The notes under the pieces were generated by a model that was given only the letters and a program-made list of their open reading frames with translations, did not search any database and was not told where the DNA came from. A program made the position numbers and the translations under genes. 64,000 bases of DNA from Hymenolepis diminuta. Taxonomy: Eukaryota > Platyhelminthes > Cestoda > Cyclophyllidea > Hymenolepididae. The stretch lies in the NCBI GenBank assembly GCA_900708905.1, contig CAADRB010000020.1:1750644-1814643 (forward strand), read 5' to 3'. Each line of letters begins with the position of its first letter. Within the stretch, counting starts at the first letter, position 1. Shown here one piece after another: positions 48,744 to 61,369 of this stretch.

Positions 48744-48935
48744 GTGCGTCGGTAGTGCACTGGTCGCCGTGCTCATCTGGCATGCATAGGTCACGGGTTC
48801 GATTCCCATTGGCGCACACCAAGTGAGCAGAATGGTCTAGCATACTGGTTAAGTCTGGCTAATATGGAAGCAGAATTCGAGTCTTTCATCAGAAAGACTC
48901 TAGCACTAGAAAACGCCTTCCTAAAAGGGTCTTGG
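48744..48935 (+). mobile_element. tRNA-derived SINE, best-preserved copy
   Basis: The 78-nt head folds as a tRNA-like cloverleaf. The acceptor strands GTGCGTC (48744) and GGCGCAC (48811-48817) pair over 7 bp with one G-U. The A box is TAGTGCACTGG and the B box GGTTCGATTCC (48796-48806) is a perfect match to the RNA polymerase III consensus. An anticodon-like stem CGTGC/GCATG encloses a 7-nt loop. The head ends with ACCA (48818-48821), which nuclear tRNA genes do not encode but retroposed mature tRNAs would carry. A tRNA-unrelated body shared with the other copies follows (AGTGAGCAGAATGGTC, CTGGTTAAGTCTGGCTAAT). Low similarity between copies suggests an old family. Confidence 0.
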
Positions 48936-48939
48936 GAAT

Positions 48940-50155
48940 AATTATGCAAGTTTTATGATGAATACAAGTAAAACTTTATTTGAACTTAGAATATAAATTG
49001 CAACTTAGCTACATTTTATTGTAGTGTTTAGGAAAGCAACCAAATAGAGTATGAACATGAGTTTTTTCTCTCAGTAATGGTCTTTCACCTTCATGCTCTC
49101 GGACAACAAGTTTCTGAACTGCATTGCGTGTTGATAACTTGGCACGGTTTGATTAATTAATCGTATGGGGATTTTTGTTGGAAATTTAGTTTCAAACGCC
49201 TTGCATATACTATAATATTCTATTGTGAGATATATGAGGGGCCACTATGTGCAGTGTAATTGTAATGAGAATATCTCCTACTCGATTATCTTGAACCTTC
49301 CTCAGCCTATCGCCTGTTAGAAATGATACAATAGAGCAGCAAATTATGGATATCAGTTGTGGTTAACAAGCCGCAGCGTTCCGAAACTCGTGGAGATCTT
49401 TAGACCGGTCACTTTCATTGTCCAGGTTCTTCATACCATCAAAGTATATGTTTTCAGCATTAATAGTAGTTACTTCGAATTCAACAACCATCGGATTCTA
49501 TTAACTTAATTCTATTAACAAAGTGTTGTTACTTCGAATAACATTTTTTTAATATAGGAAATTAGAGCTGACTAACTCGAATCTTTTTCTTAAAGGTACT
49601 TTTATTCTATCATTTTTGTACTATAGAAAACAACTGAACTCTGATGATTGTAAAATGGTCAAATAGGTGTGACGTAGGGAGGAATAGAGTCGAGAATAAT
49701 TAAAGATTTAGGGTAGAACGTCAAAGGAGTCACTTCATTTAAAATTAGAATTCCAAAATTTAAATGTTCAGATTAAATTGAGTGATTGATTATGCCTATT
49801 TTGTACAGTTATCTTTCTAATTGCCAAGAGGTGGTGATCAGTAATAACTTTCGATTTTCAATAAAAGAATCTATTTCAAAGTAGATCTAGAAGGAAATAA
49901 GGAATTGTAAACAATGATAGTCGTATTTTCTAAAGAAGCATGTTCGACCGAATGGGAATTGTTAACTCTACTCCCCATAATTGTTCATCATGTTTGCTAC
50001 TACATAGACTTTATGCAGAATAACGCTAATGAGTTGTATATTTACTTCTAATTTTCATAAGGTACAAAGGCAGGAAGAAAGATTGCCCAGTTTCGAATAC
50101 ACAGATAACTCAAACAATAGCAAGTGAGTGGAAATGTTAATCACTGAATCGTAAT
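48940..50155. other. AT-rich non-coding stretch
   Basis: No coding or repeat signal recognised. Confidence 0.
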
Positions 50156-50159
50156 GTTT

Positions 50160-50580
50160 CCCTCTCTCTTCCACCTGCGTGAATAATGGAGGTAAATGAA
50201 TATAAAGGGGTAAAACAAAATGGTATTTCCTTTGTTTAGGGGTGGTGCAGGGGGGAGATGGAAGTGGTTAGTCGTCGGCATGACAAGTGGATGATAAGTT
50301 GACTCGTCGAAGAGAGGCCAGACGGAGCCAGAAGAGGTAATCAGCTAATTATATGACATCAATTATGCACGAATCTCTCCGACAAAACCGCCATCACAGG
50401 CCGTGCCATTGTGTCATATCAAGTCTCACGCAAATGCGGTTGATAATGCATTGTGAGGCTAAATCTCCATATCAGACAGACTTAAACACACACACATATA
50501 TATATATATATGTATATGTATATGTATATGTATTAATGGCACACGCTCACGAATTTAGTACTAGTCTCAACTCGACATAA
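50160..50580. promoter_or_regulatory. GC-elevated block ending in an AC/AT microsatellite
   Basis: GGTGGTGCAGGGGGGAG, GTCGTCGGCATGACAAG, GAGAGGCCAGACGGAGCC and CCATCACAGGCCGTGCC, then a compound (AC)n(AT)n(TATG)n tract. It ends 80 bp before the mariner insertion. Confidence 0.
50486..50534. repeat. compound (AC)n(AT)n(TATATG)n microsatellite
   Basis: AC repeats run into AT repeats and then TATATG-type units. Confidence 0.
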
Positions 50581-50656
50581 GATTTCGCTTTGATCCTTTG
50601 GCAAAATAATCTATTTCTGGAATCCACTCCATTTTAGAGCTATGAAGGCGACACTG

Positions 50657-50686
50657 TCAGGTTGTAACGTAAGTTGTCCAATTTTT
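50657..50686 (+). repeat. mariner left terminal inverted repeat
   Basis: Starts TCAGGTTGTAACGTAAG and pairs with the complement of 51861-51890 at 22 of 30 positions. Confidence 0.
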
Positions 50687-50807
50687 GAGCTGTGTGTTTA
50701 GGGCACGATTACTTCAATTTAATTTGTTAATGTTGTATGCTTACCTATGTTAATTAATAAAATATTGTGTGATAATTATCGTTATTAATAACTATTTCTA
50801 GCCCTAA

Positions 50808-51817
50808 TGTGTACTCCAAATAAAGAGCGTATCAGACATATTTTACTGTTTGAATTTCATAAAGGAAATACGACAGGCTCAGCAGCAAAACACTCAAAGA
50901 CACTTATTGAAATGACGTTGTGGATAAAAACACTTGCAGAAGGTGATTTTCTGCAGGTGGTTTCAAAAAGGATGACTTCAGCCTGAAAAACGAACTGAGA
51001 GCAGAATGTTCAAAAAAACTCAATTCTGAGCAATCGCAAGTTGCCATTGATGAAAATCCAACCTGCACTACTAGAGAACTGAGCAAAATCTTTAACGTAA
51101 GCCATATATATGGAAATGAAAAGACTTAGCAAAGTCTCAGACTGAGAAATGGGTCCCCCCACACGATTTGTCAGAAATCAACAAGCAACAGCGTTTGACC
51201 TGCGTTCTCGTGAACTTCAGGCGCCTTTTTAGACCGAAGCATAACCGATAACGAGAAGTGGATTCTTTACAACAATGTTAAAAGGCAATGGCCAAGTCAT
51301 GGTTCAGTGCCAATTTTACAACCGAGATGTGGATTGCACCTGAAAAAATTCTTTTGTGTGTATGGTGGGATTTGAAGGAAATTGTTTATTATGAACTAAT
51401 GGGTGACAATCAAACAATAACATCCGAAGTTTACTGTCAGCAGCTAACTCGTTTGAAAGCAGTTAACGGCAAGAAAAACGGCCTTCTTTGATGAATCGAA
51501 AAGGAGTGATTCTGCACCATGACAATGCCAGATTCCACACTTCAAGAGAAACAAAAAACCTCGTTGAAGAATTCGGCTGGGAAGTCATGCATCACCCACC
51601 ATATTCTCCCCATCTTGCGCCAACCGATTTTCATCTTTTCAGAAGCTTACAAAATCATTTAATGAGACAAAGGCTTACTTCAAGAGAAGAGGTCGAAAGG
51701 GGACTAATTTATTTTTTTGAGTCTAAACTGGCTAAATTCTATGAAGAAGGAATCAGAAAGCTTATGACAAGGTGGGAAAATGTAATTAATAAGAATGATG
51801 ACTATGGTGAATTCTAA
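50808..51817 (+). pseudogene. mariner transposase, DD34D type, frameshifted
   Basis: The N-terminus starts at ATG 50808 and reads RIRHILLFEFHKGNTTGSAAKH, the helix-turn-helix start of mariner transposases. A frameshift near 50960 moves the reading to FKKDDFSLKNELR. Further stops and shifts follow before TDNEKWILYNNVKRQW (about 51244-51291), KILLCVWWDLKEIVYYEL (about 51340-51395), HHDNARFHTS (51515 onward) and PPYSPHLAPTDFHLFRSLQNHL (51596 onward). The second and third catalytic aspartates (codons 51521 and 51626) are intact with exactly 34 residues between them. The first, normally in a T-G-D-E-K-W context, is replaced by Asn (codon 51250). With stops, frameshifts and a lost catalytic residue it cannot encode an active enzyme. 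Confidence 0.
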
Positions 51818-51860
51818 ATAAATGTACCTTTGACAAAATTTTCACTTTAATTCAAAGTAA

Positions 51861-51890
51861 AAAATGGGCAAAACTTCTGTTACAACCTTA
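51861..51890 (-). repeat. mariner right terminal inverted repeat
   Basis: Read on the minus strand it starts TAAGGTTGTAACAGAAG. It is followed by TA at 51891-51892, the expected insertion target. Confidence 0.
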
Positions 51891-52329
51891 TAGTAAAAAA
51901 TCGTAATAAGGTCTTCAAGAATAGTAAACTTTGAATCATCTGTTTGGGACATATTTAATGAATCCTTCTCTTGAATAGACAAATGAGAGTAAGATTTAAG
52001 GCATAAGGACGACAAGCTAATCCAGAAATCTGAAGTGGGTAGTAGTCAAGGCCTCAAAGGGTTTTGAATCATTATGGAGAGAGAATGAATGATATGTTTA
52101 ATGCTTATTTACCAAAAGCCCCTGATCAAGTAAATCTATTCAAAACAACAATACTCTTAGTATCAATTAGTTTCGATTTTCTCAGTGAAGATCGAGACCT
52201 GTGGAGGTATTTGAGCCAGACACAAAAATGTGATAGTTCTTTCCCACTTCAAACAAAGTCTATGAGCATTTCTGGTTAGAGGTTATTTTAGACTTTATTT
52301 ACGGGCCTCACGAGTCAATTTCTGGCTAA

Positions 52330-52580
52330 AAATCTGCCCCTCTCCAGAAATTAATTTTGATTATAGTTTGATAAAAATGCACAATTTTTGTTCAAGAAAA
52401 GTAAGCAAAAATTTTTTGTTGTTAATTACTCATAAAATTGGCATATTTGTTAAAATATGCTAAATTACATGATTATTTTTTCGACAAAATTTTGGTAAAT
52501 TTCTGAAGTTTGCCTATTTCCCGTTATTATTGATTTCGGGGATTGTGTCTATTTTAGAGGCCAAATGGGCTAGCGAGCGA
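52330..52580 (+). repeat. left member of a direct-repeat pair
   Basis: Diverged match to 52970-53210 in the same orientation: TTGTTGTTAAT, TCATAAAATTGGCATATTT, AAATTTCTGAAGTTTGCC and GGGGATTGTGTCTATTTTAG. The offset is about 640 bp. Confidence 0.
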
Positions 52581-52626
52581 GAAGTAGCGAGCATATATTA
52601 ATTAACATTCCTGACAATTTTAACAA

Positions 52627-53001
52627 TGCCGAAAGCAAAAGAGCCCCGTTTTCAGCAAGAAATTGCAGATTTCTCAAAACTTTACAAAATGTTTGAGGAC
52701 TCGTCTGCAGATGTAGAGGTTCCTCCGCAAAAATTGAAGTCAAATATTCTTGTGATGTTCCCATTGCATTTACCTTCACAGTTTTTCATACAATGACTAA
52801 AACTGTGCTCCGTATCTGGTTGTACCTGTCCCTGACATGATGTTGCACTCATCAGTCGGAACAAGTACAAAAGTAATGAAAAAAATCTATGGATTCTTCT
52901 TTGCCTTAAGGCCTTCAATCACGCGCTGTGGAATCCCAAAGTTTTGGAGACCCCAATCGGGGTGGGACCAACGCCCGAATTTATGGATAAATAGATTTCA
53001 C
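52627..53001 (+). pseudogene. coding-like remnant between the two direct repeats
   Basis: An ATG at 52627 opens MPKAKEPRFQQEIADFSKLY followed by KMFEDSSADVEVPPQKLKSN and runs about 55 codons to a stop. Another frame just downstream reads DVALISRNKYKSNEKNLWIL, LCLKAFNHALWNPKVLETPI and GVGPTPEFMDK before a stop. Both stretches have a protein-like composition. I do not recognise a family. It may be a frameshifted remnant of an element whose terminal repeats flank it, or chance. Confidence 0.
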
Positions 53002-53210
53002 CAGGAGGTATTGGACAAAAATGATTCATTTTTATCTAAGAAAAAAAATTAATTGACAATTTGCTGTTAATATTCATAAAACTTGCATATTTTTAGTGTG
53101 CAAAATTTCATGGTCGTTTCTTTGCAGAATTTTGAGTAAATTGCTGAAGTTGGCTTAATTGTGTATTAGTGTTGATTGTGGGAGATTGTGGCTGGTTTGT
53201 AAGCTAATAA
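52970..53210 (+). repeat. right member of a direct-repeat pair
   Basis: TTGCTGTTAAT, TCATAAAACTTGCATATTT, AAATTGCTGAAGTTGGC and GGGAGATTGTGGCTGGTTTG match the left member in order. Confidence 0.
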
Positions 53211-53219
53211 GTTTATAAC

Positions 53220-56200
53220 AGTTATTTAAGAAATACAAATACCATAAAAGGGTTTATACCGATTTGGACTTCGATGAAGATGGACCAATATTATATTTCC
53301 CATTTTGCTTTAAAGGTGCACTGAGAAATTTGTAATTCGTACGAGTATATTATTAAAGGTCTGAAAATTGATTACTAATGTAGAAGAACCATTTTAGATA
53401 TTCGACAAGTTGAAGACGGAACCCAACTGAGAATTCGTAATACGATTTTTGTCTTTGTAAATATAGAATACACAGCTCTCGCACCTGCTTGATCCATTTG
53501 GTAAAAAGGAATAAGGAATACTTAGTTGGAAGCAATAAGTTAATCTTGGACATAAAGAGAGATAAATTAAACAAGAAGGAAAATCCAGCCACTCAACCTA
53601 ATCATCTCAATTAATATGCTCTAGATATCGCAGATATGAGCTTTAGAAAGTTGAGACATGAATAGTATCCACCAAACAAAGACAAAAAGTCTGATGAATG
53701 AAGAAATCAAATGGGGTTGTACTCCTGACTTTATTATCTGCTGTTTCTCGCTCACTTCACAAGCACGTTCTCTTCTCTTATAAAAAATTGTACTATTCTT
53801 GGTACTCAAAAGCTTTTTAATAGTTAAATCGTCAAATCTGATGCTTTTTCGAGAATGTACACCAGTCAGCAGCACATTTCTTTTAACCAGAGAGAGGGAA
53901 GTCTGAAGATTGTTATCTCCCACTCTAGAATAGCAGTCGGCTTCTTCCTTCCTTATTTAATATTATTTCGATTACTATGTGTAAACGTACTGAAGATAAA
54001 TAGTATTAATATGCTGTCTTTAGATGTTGAATGGTAGACCCAGCAGAGCCAAATAAAAACAAGTTCGTGATTTAGTTCACATGCTTCAATAACTTGAACT
54101 ATGACCACGAACATTTAAATTAAACTAATGCGAAAGCAAGTAGGAGTTCCAACATGGTTTTCATTAAATCCGATTAGAGAGGAAATAAATGCTGTCTCTT
54201 TTCAGAGTGCATGTTCATGTAGACAATAATTCAACAGATTAATAAAGCTGTTGACAAGATATCACACTTTGCACTAATTAATTGTCAATAAGAGATGTAC
54301 TTTGTTGTCACTATCATCAAAGCAAAATCACAGAAATGTCACTGTCGGAGATTCCATTTGGCAATCAATTTCTAACCATTTTCATCGAAACTCATCTGTT
54401 ACTCTGCTTCTCATTATCCTCATCAACACTTGAAGATGACATATGCCGTGCATAGGTGCAAGAATCAACAGTACTTTTCGACATTAGCAACAGACTACAT
54501 TAAGTAATAATCATTTTGATCCTGGAAATTCACCAGTCAGAGACGAAATCGAATAACAATTGGATTAGAACTCTATTTTTATCCAACGTGATTACGTAAC
54601 TCACAAGCTTTCACTAAAGGGAAGTATTTTTCAAACTTTTGTCCCAAGAAAATGGAATCAATCGATTTTAGCCAAAATGGACAAATTTTGGGTTCCAATC
54701 CAAGGATGATGGAATTAATAAATTATATCCATTCAATAACTTTTATTTCTTGATTTTTAAAGGACATTGAACTGGTTCTGACCGATAAGAATCTTTATTG
54801 AAACCAGAGATTTCGGTCTTCACAAAAGTCGGTTGAAAAGTCTATTTAAAATGCAGCAAAAGTAGTCAGTTTAAGTCTAAATCAAATGTATGTTTTGACC
54901 ATGAGTGTAGTTGACAATGTAATATTTATAAGAGCAGAGAAAAATGCAGTCTGAACATTTCTAACACAATATAAAAAGATTTCGCTTCAGTTCAATCAGT
55001 ATTTTGTCCTAAACCTTTCCATGATTCAAGACACTTGAAAATTATTTCGACTGAAATCCATATTTTCGATGCTGTTGAATGCTTGTCGATTTTCTTGCCA
55101 TTATCAAGAACTTCTTTATATATCGCTGCGATTGCAAAATGCGCCTTCTCCATTCTTATAGCTATATAAGATAGGATTTGTTGTTAAAGTAGGTGTTGTT
55201 ATTTTATATTATTTATGAACGTGAATCAGGGATCTAACAATCTAGAGATATTTACTCATCTTTACTCCTTTACCTATAGCCTAATATTTGAGATTCCTGC
55301 ATTGTCAGTCAGCAGTCTTAAATCTGCTTATTTTAATATTTTATGATACTTTAAAGACCATAATTAACAACTCAATTAGTATTATTACTTTATATGGAAT
55401 TAGTATTCATATTAATACTCCATAAACGCCGGTAATTGATATCTTACTTTCCAACCACCTTTTGAAAGACTGAACATAATACAATTTAGTTTCACACCGA
55501 TATCTGAACTCAGTGGGTGAAGTCCTAGTTACAAACACCACACTTAAATTGATTAGTGATAAGTGATGAGCTGGACACAATTGACTTCTGGTGAAATCTG
55601 TCAAAATGACGCCTAAAATTTGTTCTTGTATTTGGAAAATACTTTTCCTCAAATTTATAGCTATCTTTGAAAAAATTTCATTTAAATTCAGGCAGTTGGA
55701 CAATAAATTGTAGAGATAGATGCGTTAAAATGGTAAGACCAATCTCTCATTTTTAATCTACCAGCTCTCAATCAGTTAGAATTATAATGAGCATGAGTTA
55801 TCCCAAAAGAAACATTATTCCATCCATAAATTAATAAGTAGTCAACTTGAAGAATCCAGAGTTAACATCTCTATCCTATCTACTTCTTCAGCATTTGTTC
55901 GGACCGCACTGCTTTCCCTATATTTGAGTAAATGCCCTTGATTAAAAATTGCACTTATTTGTATTTTCCGTAGAAAATAACGGCAAAATTTTCACTAAAA
56001 GGAGAAGTCGAATTTAGTCAAATACTAAAAACTCGCTTCATTTTCCCATTCTCCTTAGAAGTATTATATCTTTAGAATGTATAATACTCAAATAAGTGCT
56101 CGTTATATTAATTTGATTATAAATAGTATGACAACTAAGGCTATGTTTAAACGAGGTTGATTTGTTTCAAGTGCCTTCTGAGTTGAGTTGATCTTAAAGT

Positions 56201-56610
56201 CAAAATGGGATAAATTTCTAGCCTTCTACAGCACTTCCTTTTCCAAAACAAATCTAAATGCTTAAATGAAAAGATCATTAAATAACGGGCTCGGTAAAAT
56301 AAATAAGGAGTGAGAGAAAGGAAGATTGGGATCAGTATTCATCTCCGAAGAAAGGGGATCTCTGACGGAAAGGGATTATAGTTTCTACCAAGAAAGAATT
56401 ATAAAATATATGTGTGGTGCGAACGAAGCTGAGAAAAATGTAGGGAAAGTTCATAAATGAACTCGTTATTTCATATAAATTACATCAACCTCATAGTGTT
56501 CTCCATTCAAAGTAACTTCTAGTAGAAATAGGACATTTTGAATTCCTTCCTCCCACGATACAATTTCAAACATATTTTAAAAAGTCATTGGTTTTTTAAC
56601 CCTCGGTGTC
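53220..56610. other. AT-rich non-coding stretch
   Basis: Frames up to 100 codons occur on the minus strand (53621-53923, 55407-55703) without recognisable domains. Treated as chance. Confidence 0.
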
Positions 56611-56619
56611 GGTATCATA

Positions 56620-56960
56620 AATAAACATCTTGAATTGGAATCAGAAATCACCCGGGCAGAGGAAGGGGTATTCTTATTGCGGGAAGGGAGGGGTGGAAAA
56701 GATGAGATTTCTGGCACGCGTAGAGAAACGATGTGAAATATGTGAGAGTAGAGTGGAGTTGGAGAAGAAACGCCAAAATCGGAGGCCAGCACACAAAGTG
56801 TGTTTGGGGAGATAAATGTGTTGCAGCGAGTCGACGAAGACGACAACAACGACTTCTCCGCCCATTTGACCAGCGCGGGGACATAAATTCTAATCTACAT
56901 TGCCTACTTCTGCTTCGCTCCTCGAATTTCGCTCAAATCCCGTCGTCGTGTTTTGTATTT
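56620..56960. promoter_or_regulatory. purine-rich GC island with CpGs
   Basis: GCGGGAAGGGAGGGG, TGGCACGCGTAGAG, AGTCGACGAAGACGAC and CCAGCGCGGGGAC. Overlapping open frames on both strands here (60-90 codons) appear to reflect composition rather than a gene. Confidence 0.
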
Positions 56961-56969
56961 TGAAGTATT

Positions 56970-58410
56970 ATTAATTGGCACGCGAGAGTTAAATCATTAG
57001 AGGAGAGAGAGGAAGAAAACTTACAGACTTTTTATCCAAAAATGATCCTGCTAATGCATTTTTATTTTCTCTAATCAACAAGGGAATGCTATGTTTAAAA
57101 TTAGATCATTTGAAATATTCAACAAATCGAAATAGCTTAATAATTTAGTCATAAACATCGGAGAATTAAGTTGGCAAGAAATATCAAATGGTATGTCTCT
57201 AAAAAATAGTACGAATGTTATAAAACTAGAAGTCTCAAATTGATTGATTTATATTGCCAGTTTGATTATCTGTCATTGAAAAGATGTATGCTATCACGAA
57301 GTAATTAGCCAAAGAAGAACCGGAGGACGTATTGAAATGTGTGTTTGAAACACAAAGCATACATGCTTGCAATTTTTATTCATAGAAATGTAAAATGTAA
57401 AATATTCACATGGTGAAAGAGGAGTATTAGGAAGGGTCAGGTTGAAGTAGAATTTAATGACAAAATATCAATGGAACTTTATTAATTTGAACTCTGGATT
57501 CATCAAGTTATTTACCTGTTTTATTCGAATACTATGAGTCGCTACATTATTTTAAATGGTTCATATGATTCCAGAGACATCCTCTTTTCACATGATTATT
57601 GTAACACCCATCTAGTGGACAAAAAATCTACCAGTTGTCAGATTATTTTAGGCCTGCCATGGGAGATAAATAAATAAATATATTGAGTGATTAGTTAGCT
57701 AAGTGTTCGAAAAATTACTCAGCTAACAAGAGTTCATTCAAAGTAAACTCATATTATGAAGCAAGTTACTTCCAAACCAAACTCGTCGATTAAATTAAAA
57801 TCTACCTAGATCTTCTTTTAATGAAATGATTTGGTAGATTCCTTGTGCATTTTAACAGTGGTTAATTTGAAGACCTCATTATTAAGAAGACAAAAATCAT
57901 ATTTCTATCAGTCAAGAATGTAGATTTTTAGACATTCAAATAGTTACTTGTAGTTAAAAAGAATGCAATCTCAAACGTTTTTAAACACCGACTAGAAAAG
58001 GCTTCGTCCTTCAATAAAAAATGTCTGAATCAACAAGAATTTAGAACGCCACAGGATTTCGATTTCCTAGTTATTATAAACAGGTATTTTAAAATGGATA
58101 TTTAGAGTAAGGTAGGGGAAATCATCATGCTTCATGCTTCATGTTTTCGTTATCTTGTATGATGATAAGTACATTAGTGATACTTTTAATTCCAAATGTT
58201 TGATATTATTTATTAGCCTGAACATCATACTCTCATCCACAAACCATTCCACTTGTCAACAGTAAGAAAAAACTATGGTAAATTCCCTGGAGAGAGTAAG
58301 AGGAACTTTAATAAACAAGAGGAGCAATAATGCAAAAAGCATAGGCAGTTGATAATGATGAGCAGAAGTAGGCGAAGTAGCATTTAAAATCCCGTCAAAA
58401 AACAAAAACT
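56970..58410. other. AT-rich non-coding stretch
   Basis: Contains a small tandem CTTCATG triplication near 58130. Nothing else recognised. Confidence 0.
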
Positions 58411-58419
58411 GTTGAAAAA

Positions 58420-58920
58420 GTAGCAAGACACAAACACATTCTCCTGTTAGCATTTTCCCATCTTCTTCCTCCCAAAGAGAGAGCGGGATTTGTTTTGCTT
58501 GTCTCTGCCGACTCCGCCGACACTCTCGAAAACGACAATTCAGGAAGCGAAGGCTAACTCGTTCAGTGGAGAGAATTTTAGAGGAGAGAGAAGAGGAGCC
58601 GGTCAGACCGAACTGGGTCATTGTATGCTAGCGAGGGGTGTTGTCTATCAGGACCCGAGAAAGGGGAGGGAGAAAACAACGCCAAAATAACAACAGAAGA
58701 AGTAGAAGTAGTACCAGAAGCATAACAAGTCACGTCTAAGCGCGTCCCACCTTCCCTTTTTTGCTGAACTTCTCCTCCCTTCATTCAACTCCTCTTCTAG
58801 TTGGTTATTCTTGTCTGACTGGCTGGTTAGCTGGCCGTGTATCACGGAGTTGTCACGTCACCGACATCACTTTTCCGACCGACTGACCCTCAATCCATAC
58901 GATACTCTCCCCTTGTCCTG
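58420..58920. promoter_or_regulatory. GC-elevated island with GAGA-like motifs
   Basis: AAAGAGAGAGCGGG (58474), CTGCCGACTCCGCCGAC, GAGGAGAGAGAAGAGGAGCC and GTCACGTCACCGACATC. Open frames on both strands are mutually exclusive and carry no recognisable domain. Confidence 0.
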
Positions 58921-58929
58921 CCACTTTCA

Positions 58930-61300
58930 TTTACGATTTCACGACTAAAACCTGCACTTTAATGGGATACAAGCAAAAATGCAGAAGTGGTACTTGTGCG
59001 CTATTAATATTAATAAGATGATTTTGAAAGAGTAGATATGGAGTATTTGTAAGTCCTAATCTCATCAATCTCATCCACCTGCTCTTTGCTATTACAAGAT
59101 ACAAGTAAATTAAAGTGGTATGATTAACCCCTAAGGTCAAAAGCTCTCAATCCTGAACCTGGGAGTCAAGATATGAAATGCGAACATTAGAACCTTACGT
59201 AACGATTATACTCATTAAGAGCATGTGGACAACCTGACACTTCAAAAATTCCAACAAAGGAGGACTCTTGAGAGTTTGACCACCTTCCCCGTTTTTTACC
59301 TTATTGGTCTCGTCTCCTATTCAAATTTCTTGCTATCAGTAAAACTTGTAAAAGTGTTTTGTACTACCATGGGCAATAATAATAGTAATAATAATGAATC
59401 GGATGGTTGGCCATAATCTTTCAGTGTAAACTTTCCTACTTATAGCCAAGATACTAGCTGAAAGAATCTATTTATATGAAATTGGATCAAAATTATGGCA
59501 AATATACCAATCGGATAAGAAGATGTGAGGTTCGGATTTTGGGAGGAAGTTAGTTTTTTCTTGAAGGATTACTTTTTCAAATTCGAGAACCTGATTAGTA
59601 ATTTTTTGTGTTATCCAAGGAGATTTATTTAAGATCTTGCAATTTCAATCATGTAATTTGCTTCTGCAGTCTTCTAGAAACCAAATTTTATGAGATTTTA
59701 ATTAAAATCATCCATAATCGAAGCATCCGTATTCTTTAATTATACAGAATATTCAGAGTTGCTAAAGTAATTTTTCTTCGGTATTTGTACAAATATCAGT
59801 ATTTTAATAGATCTTTATGAATTATTTGCCCATGAATATCGTGTATACCTGGGCCTGTAGGTGCATCAATCACTTTTGTAAACTTAGGAATTTGTGACGA
59901 TCGGTTAGTTAATCATCTTTGCCGACATCACGGCATGGCAACTGGGTGATAGAGGTCATATAGTGGTCTTTGAGTTCCTATGTCCAAAAGCTAGTTAAAG
60001 GACGGGGCACATGGACGTAAAAGATGACCAGGTTCTGAATCCGTTTCATGACTAACTTCCGCGAGGATCTTATCTGTTCAAATCTCCCTTTCCATCTTTT
60101 TCTCAACCAGTAAATTCTTTAAGGAGTTACGAGATTTAATATAGCGTGTGCATCTATTTTATTCCTATGTAAATTCTGAAGACTACTACCCCTTCTAGAG
60201 AACAATAAACATGGAATAAGCCGCGGGTTAACAAACAGCTGATTACATAAGCCACCAAATTATCTATTACAGTGATTTTAATTCCCAACAAAATTTTGAT
60301 TTTCTTTAGCAGAATTTAAGGCCTACTAGCATACTTTTTCCCGATTACTTTAGTTACGACTTATTAAATGAACGTTTCATTCCAGATTTAAAATATTTGT
60401 CCCTCAATCTTTTTGACAACTCCTAAGTGGACGTTTAATTTAGGGGTTTTTAGGGTTTTGGTCTTTAATGAAATTTGCTAGTGATAGAAAAGAGGCTCAT
60501 AAGCCTTATAAGATTTATATATCACGGTCTTGATGTGGAGCAAGTGGCCTAATAACATTTCAGGATCACATAGAGTAATCTTAAGAGAATTTGTCTTATG
60601 TAAAAGGGAGATATACTGGAGCCATTTCTATAAAGTTCCACGTTCCATCATTCATTTCATTTACTATAATAAACTAGTTCGATTTGTCAACAATTCCCCT
60701 GGACGCCCATAGATGATTATCAATCTCAAGACATCTGACTATGCAGATGTCCACTTTGATATGCAAATTATTGTTTATTCATAATACCCCAATTTTTCTA
60801 GGATAGCGATTTAAACATTTCAAGTATCTTCTCTCCTGAACCATTTTAGTATATCTAGCGATTCTCATCTAGAGATTAGAGTGGCTTAAATGAACTTTAC
60901 AAATGCGAATTGTCAAAAGTGGAAACAAAATTGATGAAAACTGCAAATACTGTTCGACTTAACCAAAAAAGTTATCTATCATCTTTAAGAATCCTTCATG
61001 ATTTTAACTTATGCATTGAAATGAAAATGCCTACAAAATCTTACCAGATTCAATCCACAAATATAACAGAAAATTCATAAAATCAGTTTATATCATAATT
61101 TTGGTCACAAAACGGTCACACATCAATTAATTCATATTTACATTACCCAAAGTGCCCTAAACAAAGTAAATCTAAATTTCTGTGCGTGGGTGAATTATAC
61201 AGTGAATTCCTTGAAATCGAAATTTATCGATGGTTATTTCTAACTAAATGAGTGCGTGCGAATAGCCAAACGATTCACAAAATTGGAAAAAATTTTAAAC
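58930..61300. other. AT-rich non-coding stretch
   Basis: A short AATAATAATAATG-type run near 59380. No coding signal recognised. Confidence 0.
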
Positions 61301-61369
61301 ATTCATGATAAATATCAGGCATGAACTACCACTAACGCACATAGGTCGTCAACCAGCCACGTGCGTGAT

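Larger units (their letters stand above)
50657..51890 (+). mobile_element. mariner-type (IS630/Tc1/mariner) DNA transposon, complete but inactive
   Basis: About 1.23 kb long, the usual mariner size. It is bounded by 30-bp terminal inverted repeats (22 of 30 positions match by eye), with TCAGGTTGTAAC at the left and the complement of TAAGGTTGTAAC at the right. A TA follows the right end as expected for a TA target duplication; the left flank reads TG, so one copy has mutated. Between the ends lies a frameshifted transposase in the same orientation. The element is a decayed relic. Confidence 0.

Noticed and set aside
48744..48821. A functional nuclear tRNA gene
   Set aside because: Position 33 of the anticodon loop is C instead of T, CCA is encoded, and the same head plus a body recurs across the window, so a SINE is the better explanation.
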